Translations under genes and position numbers: made by a program | In this document: positions 36,479-44,189 of the stretch, in pieces | Layout: each line of letters begins with the position of its first letter | How positions within the stretch are numbered: position 1 is the first letter of the stretch | From: Cryobacterium adonitolivorans | Lineage (GTDB): Bacteria > Actinomycetota > Actinomycetes > Actinomycetales > Microbacteriaceae | Direction of reading: 5' to 3' | DNA length: 64,000 nucleotides | Assembly: GCF_004402695.1 (NCBI RefSeq) | Contig: NZ_SOFL01000022.1 | Span: forward strand, 366 to 64,365 | Notes under the pieces: model-generated | Told to the model about the DNA's origin: nothing | Database searches by the model: none | What the model saw: the letters and a program-made list of their open reading frames with translations, nothing else

Positions 36479-37351
36479 ATGGCAGTCGAACGGCGTTCCA
36501 CAGGTCCGATCGACCTACATACCCACTCCAGCGTCTCCGACGGCACGGAGACCCCCTCGCAGCTTGTGCGCGCCGCCGCGGCCGCGGGCCTCGGCACCAT
36601 GGCGATCACCGACCACGACTCCACGGCGGGCTGGTCGGAGGCCTCGGTGGCCGCCCGGACCGCGGGCATCACCCTGATCCCCGGCATGGAGTTCAGTACC
36701 CGTGTCGGCCACACCAGCATCCACCTGTTGGCCTACCTGTTCGACCCGTCGGATGCCGGAATCGTCGCCGAGACCGCGCACATCCGGAAGGCCAGGCTCA
36801 CCCGTGCCGAGCAGATGGTGGCCCGCATCGGCGCCGACTACGAGCTCACCTGGGACGATGTGCTCGCCCAGACCACCACCGGCGGCACCGTGGGACGCCC
36901 GCACATCGCGGACGCCCTGGTCGCCAACGGGCTCGCGCTCACCCGCAGCGAGGCCTTCGCCGGCATCCTGCACTGGGAGGCCGGCTACTTCCAGCCGCAC
37001 TACGCGCCGGACCCGTTGCGTGCGGTGACCCTGGTGCGTGCGGCCGGGGGAGTGCCCGTGATCGCACATCCGGCCACCCGCGGTGTCGCCGACGTCATGG
37101 CCGAGAGCAGGCTGGCCGCCCTGGTGGATGCCGGGCTGTTCGGCCTGGAGCTTCGGCACCGGGAGAACAAGCCGGAGGCCACCGCCCGGCTCACCATGCT
37201 CGCCGTGAAATACGGCCTGGCGATCACCGGCTCCAGCGACTACCACGGCGAGGGCAAGCCCAACCGGCTCGGCGAGAACACCACAACCCCCGAGGTGCTC
37301 GAGCGCCTCGTCGCCCAGGGTCACGGCTCGGAGCCCGTCTACCCCGAGTGA
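36479..37351 (+). CDS. PHP domain phosphoesterase
   Basis: Encodes 290 aa. The polymerase-and-histidinol-phosphatase domain motifs are intact: IDLHTHSSVSDGTETPSQLV, MAITDHDSTAGW, IPGMEFST, and VIAHPATRG and ITGSSDYHGEGKPN. Relatives include RNase AM/YciV (3',5'-nucleoside bisphosphate phosphatase), so nucleotide or RNA end processing is a reasonable guess. ATG 36479 is used; an out-of-frame ATG at 36471 is part of the promoter box. Confidence 0.9.
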   Translation: MAVERRSTGPIDLHTHSSVSDGTETPSQLVRAAAAAGLGTMAITDHDSTAGWSEASVAARTAGITLIPGMEFSTRVGHTSIHLLAYLFDPSDAGIVAETAHIRKARLTRAEQMVARIGADYELTWDDVLAQTTTGGTVGRPHIADALVANGLALTRSEAFAGILHWEAGYFQPHYAPDPLRAVTLVRAAGGVPVIAHPATRGVADVMAESRLAALVDAGLFGLELRHRENKPEATARLTMLAVKYGLAITGSSDYHGEGKPNRLGENTTTPEVLERLVAQGHGSEPVYPE

Positions 37352-37468
37352 GCCCGTTTCTGAGTCGCTCCGCCCCACTCGCGACGTGCCGCGAAGTACC
37401 CTTCACGGGCGCGCACGGGGCGATACCAAGCACGTCGGCGCAGCAACCGCCGCCGAGTTGAGACAAAT

Positions 37469-37495
37469 GGCCCCGTGACGGGCGGTCACGGGGCC
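37469..37495. terminator. Bidirectional terminator hairpin
   Basis: ggccccgtgac (37469-37479), loop gggcg, gtcacggggcc (37485-37495): a perfect 11-bp stem between the convergent PHP and DEAD-box helicase genes. The segment 37352-37460 before it shows no gene. Confidence 0.8.
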
Positions 37496-37528
37496 GTTCG
37501 CGGCGGGTCGATGCGAGGGCGGCGCGAG

Positions 37529-39019
37529 TTAGGCCGTGGGGGCCTGCGGGGAGCGGCGGCGAGTGCGGCTGCGGCGACGCGGCGCGCTGTTGCCGTCGTG
37601 GTGCTCGGAGCCGCCACCGTCGTGCGTGCCGGCCGCCGGGGTGGCCGCGGGAGCATCCGGGTTGGTGCTCGAACCCACGCGCACGCGGGTGCGCGGAGCC
37701 TGGTCGGCGGAGCGAGCCGAACCCGAGCGATCGGCGGAGCGTGCGTCTGATCGGCCACCTGAACGGCTGTCGCTGCGGCCGCCGCGACCGGAGTCGCGTC
37801 CGGTGGGTGCGCCGGCGACGGCCTCCTTGATCGGGGTCGCACGCAGGCGGCCCTTCGAACCGGCGGGGATCTTCAGGTCTGTGTAGAGGTGCGGCGACGA
37901 GGAGTAGGTCTCCTGCGGCTCGGGGGTGCCGAAGTCGAGGGCCTTGTTGATCAGGGTCCACTTGGGCATGTCATCCCAGTCCACGAAGGTGACCGCGATG
38001 CCGGTCTTGCCGGCGCGACCGGTGCGGCCCACGCGGTGCAGGTAGGCCTTCTCGTCTTCGGGGATGGTGTGGTTGATCACGTGGGTGACGTCGTCGACGT
38101 CGATGCCGCGCGCGGCGACATCCGTGGCGATCAGGATGTCTTTCTTGCCGGCCTTGAACGACGCCATGGCGCGCTCGCGCTGCTCCTGGTTGAGGTCGCC
38201 GTGCACGGCAGTGGCGTTGAAGCCACGGTCGCCGAGTTCTTCGACGAGCTTCGCGGCGGCACGCTTGGTGCGGGTGAAGATCACCGTCTTGCCGCGGCCC
38301 TCGGCCATCAGGATGCGGCCGATCACCTCGTCCTTGTCCATGTTGTGGGCGCGGTACACGAGGTGCTCGATGTTGGCCTGCATGAGGCCCTCGTCGGGGT
38401 CGCTCGCGCGGATGTGGATGGGCTTGGTCATGAACCGGCGGGCCAGCGCCACGATCGGGCCGGGCATGGTGGCCGAGAACAGCATCGTGTGGCGGGTGGA
38501 CGGCGTCTGCGAGAACAGCTTCTCGATGTCGGAGAGGAAGCCGAGGTCGAGCATCTTGTCGGCCTCGTCGAGCACCATCTCGCGCACGTTGGCGAGGCTG
38601 AGCAGGCGCTGGCTGGCGAGGTCGAGCAGGCGTCCAGGGGTGCCGACGACGATCTGCGCGCCGGCCTTGAGCTGCTCGATCTGACCCTCGTAGGCCTTGC
38701 CGCCGTAGATGGAGACGACGGTGGTGCCACGGTTGCTCGCGGCGAGTTCGAGGTCTTCACTGACCTGGACGCACAGCTCACGGGTGGGCACGACGACGAG
38801 CGCCTGCACACCGGGCTCGGGGTTCAGGCCGAGGCGCTGGATCAGCGGCAGACCGAAGCCGAGGGTCTTGCCGGTACCGGTCTTGGCCTGGCCGATGATG
38901 TCCTGGCCGCTGAGGGCGAGGGGAATCGTCTGGGTCTGGATGGGGAACGGCTCGAGGATGCCCTTGGCGGCGAGGGCCTCGACCATGTCCTGGTCAATAC
39001 TGAGTTCGGAAAAGGTCAC
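37529..39019 (-). CDS. DEAD-box ATP-dependent RNA helicase
   Basis: Encodes 496 aa. The helicase motifs are all visible: Q motif (GILEPFPIQTQTIPLALSGQ), Walker A AKTGTGKT, PTRELCVQ, DEAD as VLDEADKMLDLGFL, SAT as LFSATMPGPIV, and HRVGRTGRAGKTG. The C-terminal ~110 residues are basic and Ser/Arg/Gly-rich (RGGRSDSRSGGRSDARSADR), ending RRRSRTRRRSPQ, an RNA-binding tail seen in RhlE-like proteins. It remodels structured RNA. The start is GTG 39019. Divergent from the ferritin-like gene, like the mycobacterial Rv3211/Rv3210c pair. Confidence 0.94.
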   Translation of the reverse strand: MTFSELSIDQDMVEALAAKGILEPFPIQTQTIPLALSGQDIIGQAKTGTGKTLGFGLPLIQRLGLNPEPGVQALVVVPTRELCVQVSEDLELAASNRGTTVVSIYGGKAYEGQIEQLKAGAQIVVGTPGRLLDLASQRLLSLANVREMVLDEADKMLDLGFLSDIEKLFSQTPSTRHTMLFSATMPGPIVALARRFMTKPIHIRASDPDEGLMQANIEHLVYRAHNMDKDEVIGRILMAEGRGKTVIFTRTKRAAAKLVEELGDRGFNATAVHGDLNQEQRERAMASFKAGKKDILIATDVAARGIDVDDVTHVINHTIPEDEKAYLHRVGRTGRAGKTGIAVTFVDWDDMPKWTLINKALDFGTPEPQETYSSSPHLYTDLKIPAGSKGRLRATPIKEAVAGAPTGRDSGRGGRSDSRSGGRSDARSADRSGSARSADQAPRTRVRVGSSTNPDAPAATPAAGTHDGGGSEHHDGNSAPRRRSRTRRRSPQAPTA

Positions 39020-39190
39020 GTTTTGACTGCCTGTCTAGCTCGAAGCGGGATGCGCCCGTCTTTGCTTCAGGCGCAAGTCCACCGATCCTGCGCCGGTGAA
39101 TGACACCAGACTATAGTGCGCCCCTGGGCAACAGCCCCTGGCCACTCCGCACCCGCCACGTTATTCGCAACGAAGCCGGGGGCGTGGACC

Positions 39191-39196
39191 TATGCT
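39191..39196 (+). promoter_or_regulatory. -10 box TATGCT, 6 nt before GTG (leaderless candidate)
   Basis: TATGCT, tggcag, GTG 39203. Confidence 0.5.
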
Positions 39197-39202
39197 TGGC
39201 AG

Positions 39203-39904
39203 GTGATCTCCTGGTTAGGTGAACGCCCGAATCGGGCAGAGACGCCGCGGCTGTCGGCTCGGGGCGACCGGCGCGCCACCACGAAGGTGGACATCACCGA
39301 ACTGGTGCCGGACCTGCTCACCTACCTCGGCCAGGCCGCGTATTTCGAACTGGGAATGTTCGAGAGCCTGTCGACGGCGGTCATCACGGCCCCCACCCTC
39401 GCCGCCAAGGAGGGCCTGAGTCTGGCCGCCGGGCGTGCACTGTCGAAACACCACGGGCTCATTGAGGAGATCCGCCGCCGCGACGGCGAGCCGGCCAGCG
39501 TGATGGGACCGTTCGTTCCCGCACTGGACAACTTTCGTGCGATCACCGCCGGCGAGGACTGGCAGGAGCTGCTGCTCAGCTGCTACCTGACCGGCGGGCT
39601 GCTGGACGACTTCTTCATCAGGCTCTCCGACGCACTGCCCGGCGATGTCGGCCCGCGCATCGCCCACCTGCTCGGTGAGCACGGTGGCGCCGACGTGCTG
39701 CTGCACGAGATCGCCGCGGCCATCGCCGCGCAGCCGGCGCTCGAATCCCGCCTGGCGCTGTGGGGTCGACGCCTGGTCGGCGACACCCTGCTCGTGGCAC
39801 GCTCGGCCATGGCCGTGACGCAGGACTCCCGCATTGAACCGGTCTTCACCGAGCTGATCGCCGCGCACACCCGGCGGATGGACGGCCTCGGCCTCACGGC
39901 GTAG
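39203..39904 (+). CDS. Ferritin-like fold protein
   Basis: Encodes about 233 aa, largely alpha-helical. Candidate helices with acidic/histidine residues include AAYFELGMFESLSTAVITAP, ALSKHHGLIEEIRRRDGEPA and LLDDFFIRLSDALP; E (FELGMFE) and the HH(x)3E pattern could bind iron, as in tRNA hydroxylase (MiaE)-like ferritin relatives. Actinobacterial homologs are annotated only as ferritin-like. GTG 39203 is favoured by the TATGCT box; the conserved part begins near VDITELVPDLLTYLG. Its neighbour on the left is the DEAD-box helicase and on the right a DUF3107 gene. Confidence 0.75.
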   Translation: MISWLGERPNRAETPRLSARGDRRATTKVDITELVPDLLTYLGQAAYFELGMFESLSTAVITAPTLAAKEGLSLAAGRALSKHHGLIEEIRRRDGEPASVMGPFVPALDNFRAITAGEDWQELLLSCYLTGGLLDDFFIRLSDALPGDVGPRIAHLLGEHGGADVLLHEIAAAIAAQPALESRLALWGRRLVGDTLLVARSAMAVTQDSRIEPVFTELIAAHTRRMDGLGLTA

Positions 39905-40064
39905 CCCAGCGTGGCGAACACCCTCGGGTCGGCGACGTACGTGCCGGTGGCGCCAGGCGCATAGCGGTGCCCGACCCGCGCAGCGCACCGCTTCATACTC
40001 ACCCGATCTGTTCCTCCTGGCCGGGAACTTGCGTGCGCCCACATCCGCTCGCGGTGACGCGAAA

Positions 40065-40094
40065 AACACCCCCACCGTGATCGATGGGGGTGTT
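40065..40094 (-). terminator. Terminator for the leftward small membrane protein operon
   Basis: aacaccccca (40065-40074), 10-nt loop, tgggggtgtt (40085-40094); on the minus strand the stem is followed by ttttcgc, a T-run. Downstream of the gene ending at 40121 and convergent with the ferritin-like gene. The rest of 39905-40120 shows nothing else. Confidence 0.75.
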
Positions 40095-40120
40095 CTCAGT
40101 CGTCAGTGACGAGTGAGTCG

Positions 40121-40423
40121 CTACGCCGGCAGCCCGGTCCGGCTGATTGTGTGCAGCATCTTCAGGTCGGCGGCCTCGCGGCGACGGCCCAGGTGCACAT
40201 CCACCACAACGGCTGCGATGGCGGCGACCACGAAGGACACCCACCAGATCCAGCCGCCGTCCCACGCCCAGCCGAGCCAGGTCAGTACGACCCAGACCAG
40301 CGACGCGACACCCGTGCCGACGGCCGGCACCAGCACGGAACCGTGCGTGAGGCGGCGGGGCAGGGCGTAGCGTGCGGCCAGACCGAGCAGCGCGCCGCCG
40401 AGGGCGACGAACAGGAGCTCCAT
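40121..40423 (-). CDS. Small membrane protein, unknown function
   Basis: Encodes 100 aa with three hydrophobic segments (ELLFVALGGALLGLAARYAL, LVPAVGTGVASLVWVVLTWL, WIWWVSFVVAAIAAVVVDVH) and a basic tail. No named family recognised with certainty; such proteins often follow DUF3107 in Microbacteriaceae. It starts 7 nt after the DUF3107 gene and is probably co-transcribed with it. Confidence 0.78.
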   Translation of the reverse strand: MELLFVALGGALLGLAARYALPRRLTHGSVLVPAVGTGVASLVWVVLTWLGWAWDGGWIWWVSFVVAAIAAVVVDVHLGRRREAADLKMLHTISRTGLPA

Positions 40424-40430
40424 CGCAGGT

Positions 40431-40655
40431 TTAGGCTACGAAGCCGACGCGGCGGGAGGACTCGGAGCCCAGCTCGACGTAGGCGAGGCCGATGGTGGGG
40501 ACGATGTACACGTGCCCCTTCTTGTCACTGAGCTTGAGGTATCCGGTCTGCCCAGCGAGGGCGGCAGCGACGGTCTCCTCGATCTCGTTGGCGGGCTGGG
40601 TCGTCTCGAAGCTGATCTCCCGGGGGGAGTTGAAAATGCCAATGCGAATGTCCAC
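40431..40655 (-). CDS. DUF3107 protein
   Basis: Encodes 74 aa. Sequence DIRIGIFNSPREISFETTQP then EIEETVAAALAGQTGYLKL and KKGHVYIVPTIGLAYVELGS matches DUF3107, a small actinobacterial family (Rv3208A/TB9.4-like). The function is not established. The start is GTG 40655 with aaagg upstream. It diverges from adnA. Confidence 0.88.
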   Translation of the reverse strand: MDIRIGIFNSPREISFETTQPANEIEETVAAALAGQTGYLKLSDKKGHVYIVPTIGLAYVELGSESSRRVGFVA

Positions 40656-40739
40656 GGATGCGCCTTTCGGTTGCCTACCCGCTCAGATTACGACATGCCC
40701 CATGCTCGGCCCGCCACGTTCACTGTCGGCGCAACCCGT

Positions 40740-40745
40740 TACCGT
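40740..40745 (+). promoter_or_regulatory. -10 box TACCGT of adnAB, 6 nt before GTG (leaderless candidate)
   Basis: TACCGT, tggacc, then GTG 40752 immediately followed by an in-frame ATG 40755. Confidence 0.5.
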
Positions 40746-40751
40746 TGGACC

Positions 40752-43700
40752 GTGATGAACCCGGTGTCCGAACTGCTCGACGATCCCGCCGTCCCCGATG
40801 TTCAGGCGCTGTCGGCCGGCCCCGGTGCGCCCGGTCGGGCCCTCGGCCTGGATGACTCCCAGCAGGCCGTTCTGCGCCTGGCCGCCGACAGGTCGGCCGC
40901 CGTGATCGGCGCGCCGGGCGCCGGCAAGACCCACACCCTCGTCGAGTTCGTCGCCGACCGGGTGCTCACCCACGGTTTCTCGCCCAGCGAGGTGCTGGTG
41001 CTCGTGCCCACCCGCACCGGCGCCACGTCCCTCCGGGACAGGCTGGCCCTGCGCCTGCGGGTGCCCACCAACGGCCCGCTGGCCCGCACCATGAACTCGG
41101 TGGCGTTCCAGATCGTGCGGGACGCCGAAGTGGCGGCCGGCCACACCAGCCCGACCCTGCTCACCGGCGGCGAGCAGGACCAGATCATCGCCGAGATCCT
41201 GGCGGGCGACATCGCCTCCGGCACCGGACCGGCCTGGCCCAGCCCGCTCGACGCCGAGGTGCGGGGCCTGCGCGGATTCCGCACGGAACTGCGCGACCTG
41301 ATGATGCGCGCCGTGGAATACGGGGTCACCCCCGCCAGACTGGCCGCCCTGGCCGTCGACAATGGCCGCCCGGAGTGGGCCGCCGCTGCCGCGTTCATCG
41401 GCGACTACCAGGACATCAAGGACCAGAGCCGGCCCGGCCAGTTCGACTCCACCGAGCTCGTGCAATTCGCCGCGGCGATCGTGCAGGACGCCCCACGCCT
41501 GCCCGCGCGACGGGCGGGCACGGCCGGGCCCAGGACGCTGGCCGCCGTGACGCCCGGCAACCCGCTGGGCCCGCTCGGCGCGCTGAAGCTGATCGTGCTC
41601 GACGACGCCCAGGAGGCCACCCAGTCCACGCTGGCGTTGCTGGCTCAGTTCGCCGCCCGTGGCGTCACGATCGTGGCGTTCGGCGACCCGGACCTGAGCA
41701 CCGGGTCGTTCCGCGGCGCCCACCCGGATGCCCTCGGCCGGCTCGGTCACTACCTGGGGCTGCCCGACGTGGCGACCCTCACCCTCGACACCGTGCACCG
41801 GCACGGCACCGAGTTGCGCGCGGTGATCCGCGAGTTCACCGGCCGGATCGGCGCCGCCGCGGCGGGAACCCAGCGCGCGGCCGGCACCGCCGAGCTCGCG
41901 CCGGCTCCCGCACCCATCGTGCCTGGACCCATCGTGCCCACATCCACCGTGCCCGCATCCACCGCAGTACCCACATCCACCGCAGTACCCACATCCACCG
42001 CAGTACCCACATCCACCGCAGTGCAGACCGTCGTCACCGCCAGCCCCGCAGACCAGCTTGCCGTGATCGCCCGGCGTCTGCGCGAACGCCACGTGCTCGA
42101 CGGCCTGCCCTGGGGGCGGATGGCCGTGATCGTGCGCACCGGCGCGCTCGTGCCCGCCCTCTCCAAGGGCCTGGCCGCGCTCGAGGTGCCCACCCAGGTG
42201 GCCGCCGCGCAGACCGCCCTCCGCGACGAACCGGCCGTGCGCGCCTTCATCCTTGCCCTCGATATCGCCCTGGGTCGCCGTCCGCTCGACGCCGACGCGG
42301 CGGTGGACCTGCTCCGCGGCCCGCTCGGCGGCCTCGACCCGATCACCCTGCGCCGACTGCGTGCGGCTCTGCGCCAAGAAGAACTCAGCCAGCAGGACCT
42401 CACCGACGACGGAGCCCGCACCGCCGACGAGCTGCTCGTCGAGGTCTTCCGCACCCCGGCCCTGCTCGAGCGCATCGACAACCGCACCGCCCGGCGCGCC
42501 GCATCCTGTGCCAAGAACCTCCGGCAGACCCGCACGGCCTATGCCGCGGGCGCCACCATCGAGGAACTGCTCTGGGGGCTCTGGCAGCGCAGCGGCCTCG
42601 CCCCGGCCTGGGCCGAGCAGTCCACCGGCACCGGCATCGACGCCGACGAGGCCAACCGCAACCTCGACGCCGTCGTGGCCCTCTTCTCCGCTGCGCAACG
42701 TTTCGTCGAACGCACCCCGGCGGCTCCGCCGGTGCTCTTCGTCGAACACCTCGTCGACACCGACGTTCCCGAAGACACCCTCGCCCCGCGCGCCCTGGCC
42801 GAGTCCGTGCTCGTCTCCACCCCCAGCGGCACCATCGGCCGCGACTTCGACCTGGTGGTGCTCGCCGGGATGCAGGAGAACGTCTGGCCCGACCTGCGCA
42901 TCCGCGGTTCGCTGCTCGGCGCCGGCGACCTGGCCCTGTTCGCGGCGGGGGAGACCCCCGACCCGGCCGGGGCCCGCACGAGCGTGCTGCACGACGAACT
43001 GCGCATGTTCGCCCAGGCCGCCTCCCGCAGCTGCGTCGAACTGCTGGTGACCGCGGTCGACAACGACGAAAACCAGCCCTCGGCGTTCCTGCGCCTGCTG
43101 CCGGACCCCGACCCCGCCCCACTGAACCGGTACCCGCTGTCGCTTCGCGGGCTGGTCGGACGCCTCCGCCGCGACCTCACCCAGACCCTGCGACCCCGGC
43201 TGCAGCCCGCGGCAGACGGGGCCGATGCCGACCCCGTCGCGGCACTGCCCGCCGTGCTGCCGGCCAGGGCCACGGATGCCGCGGCCACTCTCGCGCGCCT
43301 GGCCCGCGAGAAGGTGCCCGGCGCGTCGCCCGGCGACTGGTACGGCCTGCGTCAGGCCAGCACGGTTCGGCCGCTCAACGACCCCGACGCCGGCGACGGG
43401 CCCGTGCGCGTGTCGCCGTCGCGGATGTCGGCGTTCGAAACCTGTCCGCTGCACTGGCTGATAGGCCAGATCGGCGGCGGCGATTCCAGCACCGCGGCCA
43501 ACCTCGGCACCATCATCCACAAGGTGATGGAGGACGCCACCCACCCCGCCCGCACGCCGGACCCGGCAGAGATCACCGCCGACGCTCTGTGGGCCGGCGT
43601 TGAGGCCCGCTGGGACGAGCTCGTCTTCGACGCCGACTGGCAGTCCAGGGTGCAGAAGACCCAGGCGCGCGAACTCACCGACCGGCTCGCCGCCTATCTC

Positions 43701-44189
43701 GGCGACGGCGCCCGCGACGGCACCCGGTTGCTCAGCGCCGAGGGGCGGTTCGCCCTGGAGCTGGACGGCGCCGTGCTCTCCGGCACCATCGACAGGGTGG
43801 AGAGGCTGCCGGATGGCCGCGCCGTGATCGTGGACCTCAAAACAGGCAAGGGCGACCCCACCAGCGACACCGGGGTCGCCGAGCACCCGCAGCTCGGCGC
43901 CTACCAGCTTGCCTTCTCCGCCGGGGTCATCGACGGCCTCGAACCCGGGATGGAGCTGGCCGGCGCGCGCCTGGTGATCGTGTCCTCTGGCACGCAGAAG
44001 CAGAACTACCGCAATCCCACGCAGAGCGCCTTCGGCCCGGACGAGCTCGCGGCCTTCACCACCCGGGTCACTGACGACGCCGCCGGGATGGGCGGGGCGA
44101 CATTCGTGGCGGAGATCGCCGACCACTGCCTCAATCCCCGCTCCTACGGCTCGTGCCGCATCCACGTCATCAAGCAGGTCAGCTCATGA
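40752..44189 (+). CDS. adnA: AdnA-like helicase-nuclease subunit (UvrD/Rep motor plus PD-(D/E)XK nuclease)
   Basis: Encodes 1145 aa. The N-terminal UvrD-like motor has Walker A IGAPGAGKTHTLVEF; motif II reads LIVLDDAQEATQ, i.e. DDAQ instead of DExQ, as expected if this is the weaker motor of AdnAB. The C-terminal RecB-type nuclease shows FETCPLHWLIGQ, LSGTIDRVE and IVDLKTGKGD. The terminal Fe-S type motif has Cys at positions 0 and 9 (CLNPRSYGSC) but Pro at position 3. An 18-bp tandem repeat encodes a PTSTAV linker (about residues 396-425). Its TGA overlaps adnB's ATG by 4 nt. AdnAB resects double-strand breaks in mycobacteria; here this is inferred. GTG 40752 or ATG 40755 is the start. Confidence 0.9.
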   Translation: MMNPVSELLDDPAVPDVQALSAGPGAPGRALGLDDSQQAVLRLAADRSAAVIGAPGAGKTHTLVEFVADRVLTHGFSPSEVLVLVPTRTGATSLRDRLALRLRVPTNGPLARTMNSVAFQIVRDAEVAAGHTSPTLLTGGEQDQIIAEILAGDIASGTGPAWPSPLDAEVRGLRGFRTELRDLMMRAVEYGVTPARLAALAVDNGRPEWAAAAAFIGDYQDIKDQSRPGQFDSTELVQFAAAIVQDAPRLPARRAGTAGPRTLAAVTPGNPLGPLGALKLIVLDDAQEATQSTLALLAQFAARGVTIVAFGDPDLSTGSFRGAHPDALGRLGHYLGLPDVATLTLDTVHRHGTELRAVIREFTGRIGAAAAGTQRAAGTAELAPAPAPIVPGPIVPTSTVPASTAVPTSTAVPTSTAVPTSTAVQTVVTASPADQLAVIARRLRERHVLDGLPWGRMAVIVRTGALVPALSKGLAALEVPTQVAAAQTALRDEPAVRAFILALDIALGRRPLDADAAVDLLRGPLGGLDPITLRRLRAALRQEELSQQDLTDDGARTADELLVEVFRTPALLERIDNRTARRAASCAKNLRQTRTAYAAGATIEELLWGLWQRSGLAPAWAEQSTGTGIDADEANRNLDAVVALFSAAQRFVERTPAAPPVLFVEHLVDTDVPEDTLAPRALAESVLVSTPSGTIGRDFDLVVLAGMQENVWPDLRIRGSLLGAGDLALFAAGETPDPAGARTSVLHDELRMFAQAASRSCVELLVTAVDNDENQPSAFLRLLPDPDPAPLNRYPLSLRGLVGRLRRDLTQTLRPRLQPAADGADADPVAALPAVLPARATDAAATLARLAREKVPGASPGDWYGLRQASTVRPLNDPDAGDGPVRVSPSRMSAFETCPLHWLIGQIGGGDSSTAANLGTIIHKVMEDATHPARTPDPAEITADALWAGVEARWDELVFDADWQSRVQKTQARELTDRLAAYLGDGARDGTRLLSAEGRFALELDGAVLSGTIDRVERLPDGRAVIVDLKTGKGDPTSDTGVAEHPQLGAYQLAFSAGVIDGLEPGMELAGARLVIVSSGTQKQNYRNPTQSAFGPDELAAFTTRVTDDAAGMGGATFVAEIADHCLNPRSYGSCRIHVIKQVSS
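41937..42023 (+). repeat. 18-bp tandem repeat in adnA (four copies plus a partial)
   Basis: Units cccacatccaccgcagta at 41952 (one base different), 41970, 41988 and 42006, preceded by a diverged partial copy at 41937. Encodes PTSTAV repeats, a flexible Pro/Thr/Ser linker between motor subdomains. Identical DNA copies suggest recent expansion and likely length polymorphism. Confidence 0.9.

Noticed and set aside
41937..42023. CRISPR-like short repeats
   Set aside because: The units are directly abutting 18-mers in frame within a coding region, with no spacers; the same holds for 21043-21123 and 54637-54692. No CRISPR array or cas gene is present.
40683..44165. Leftward open frame of 1160 codons antisense to adnA
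   Set aside because: Composition is His/Gly/Arg-rich with no motifs, whereas the plus strand encodes full helicase and nuclease motifs.
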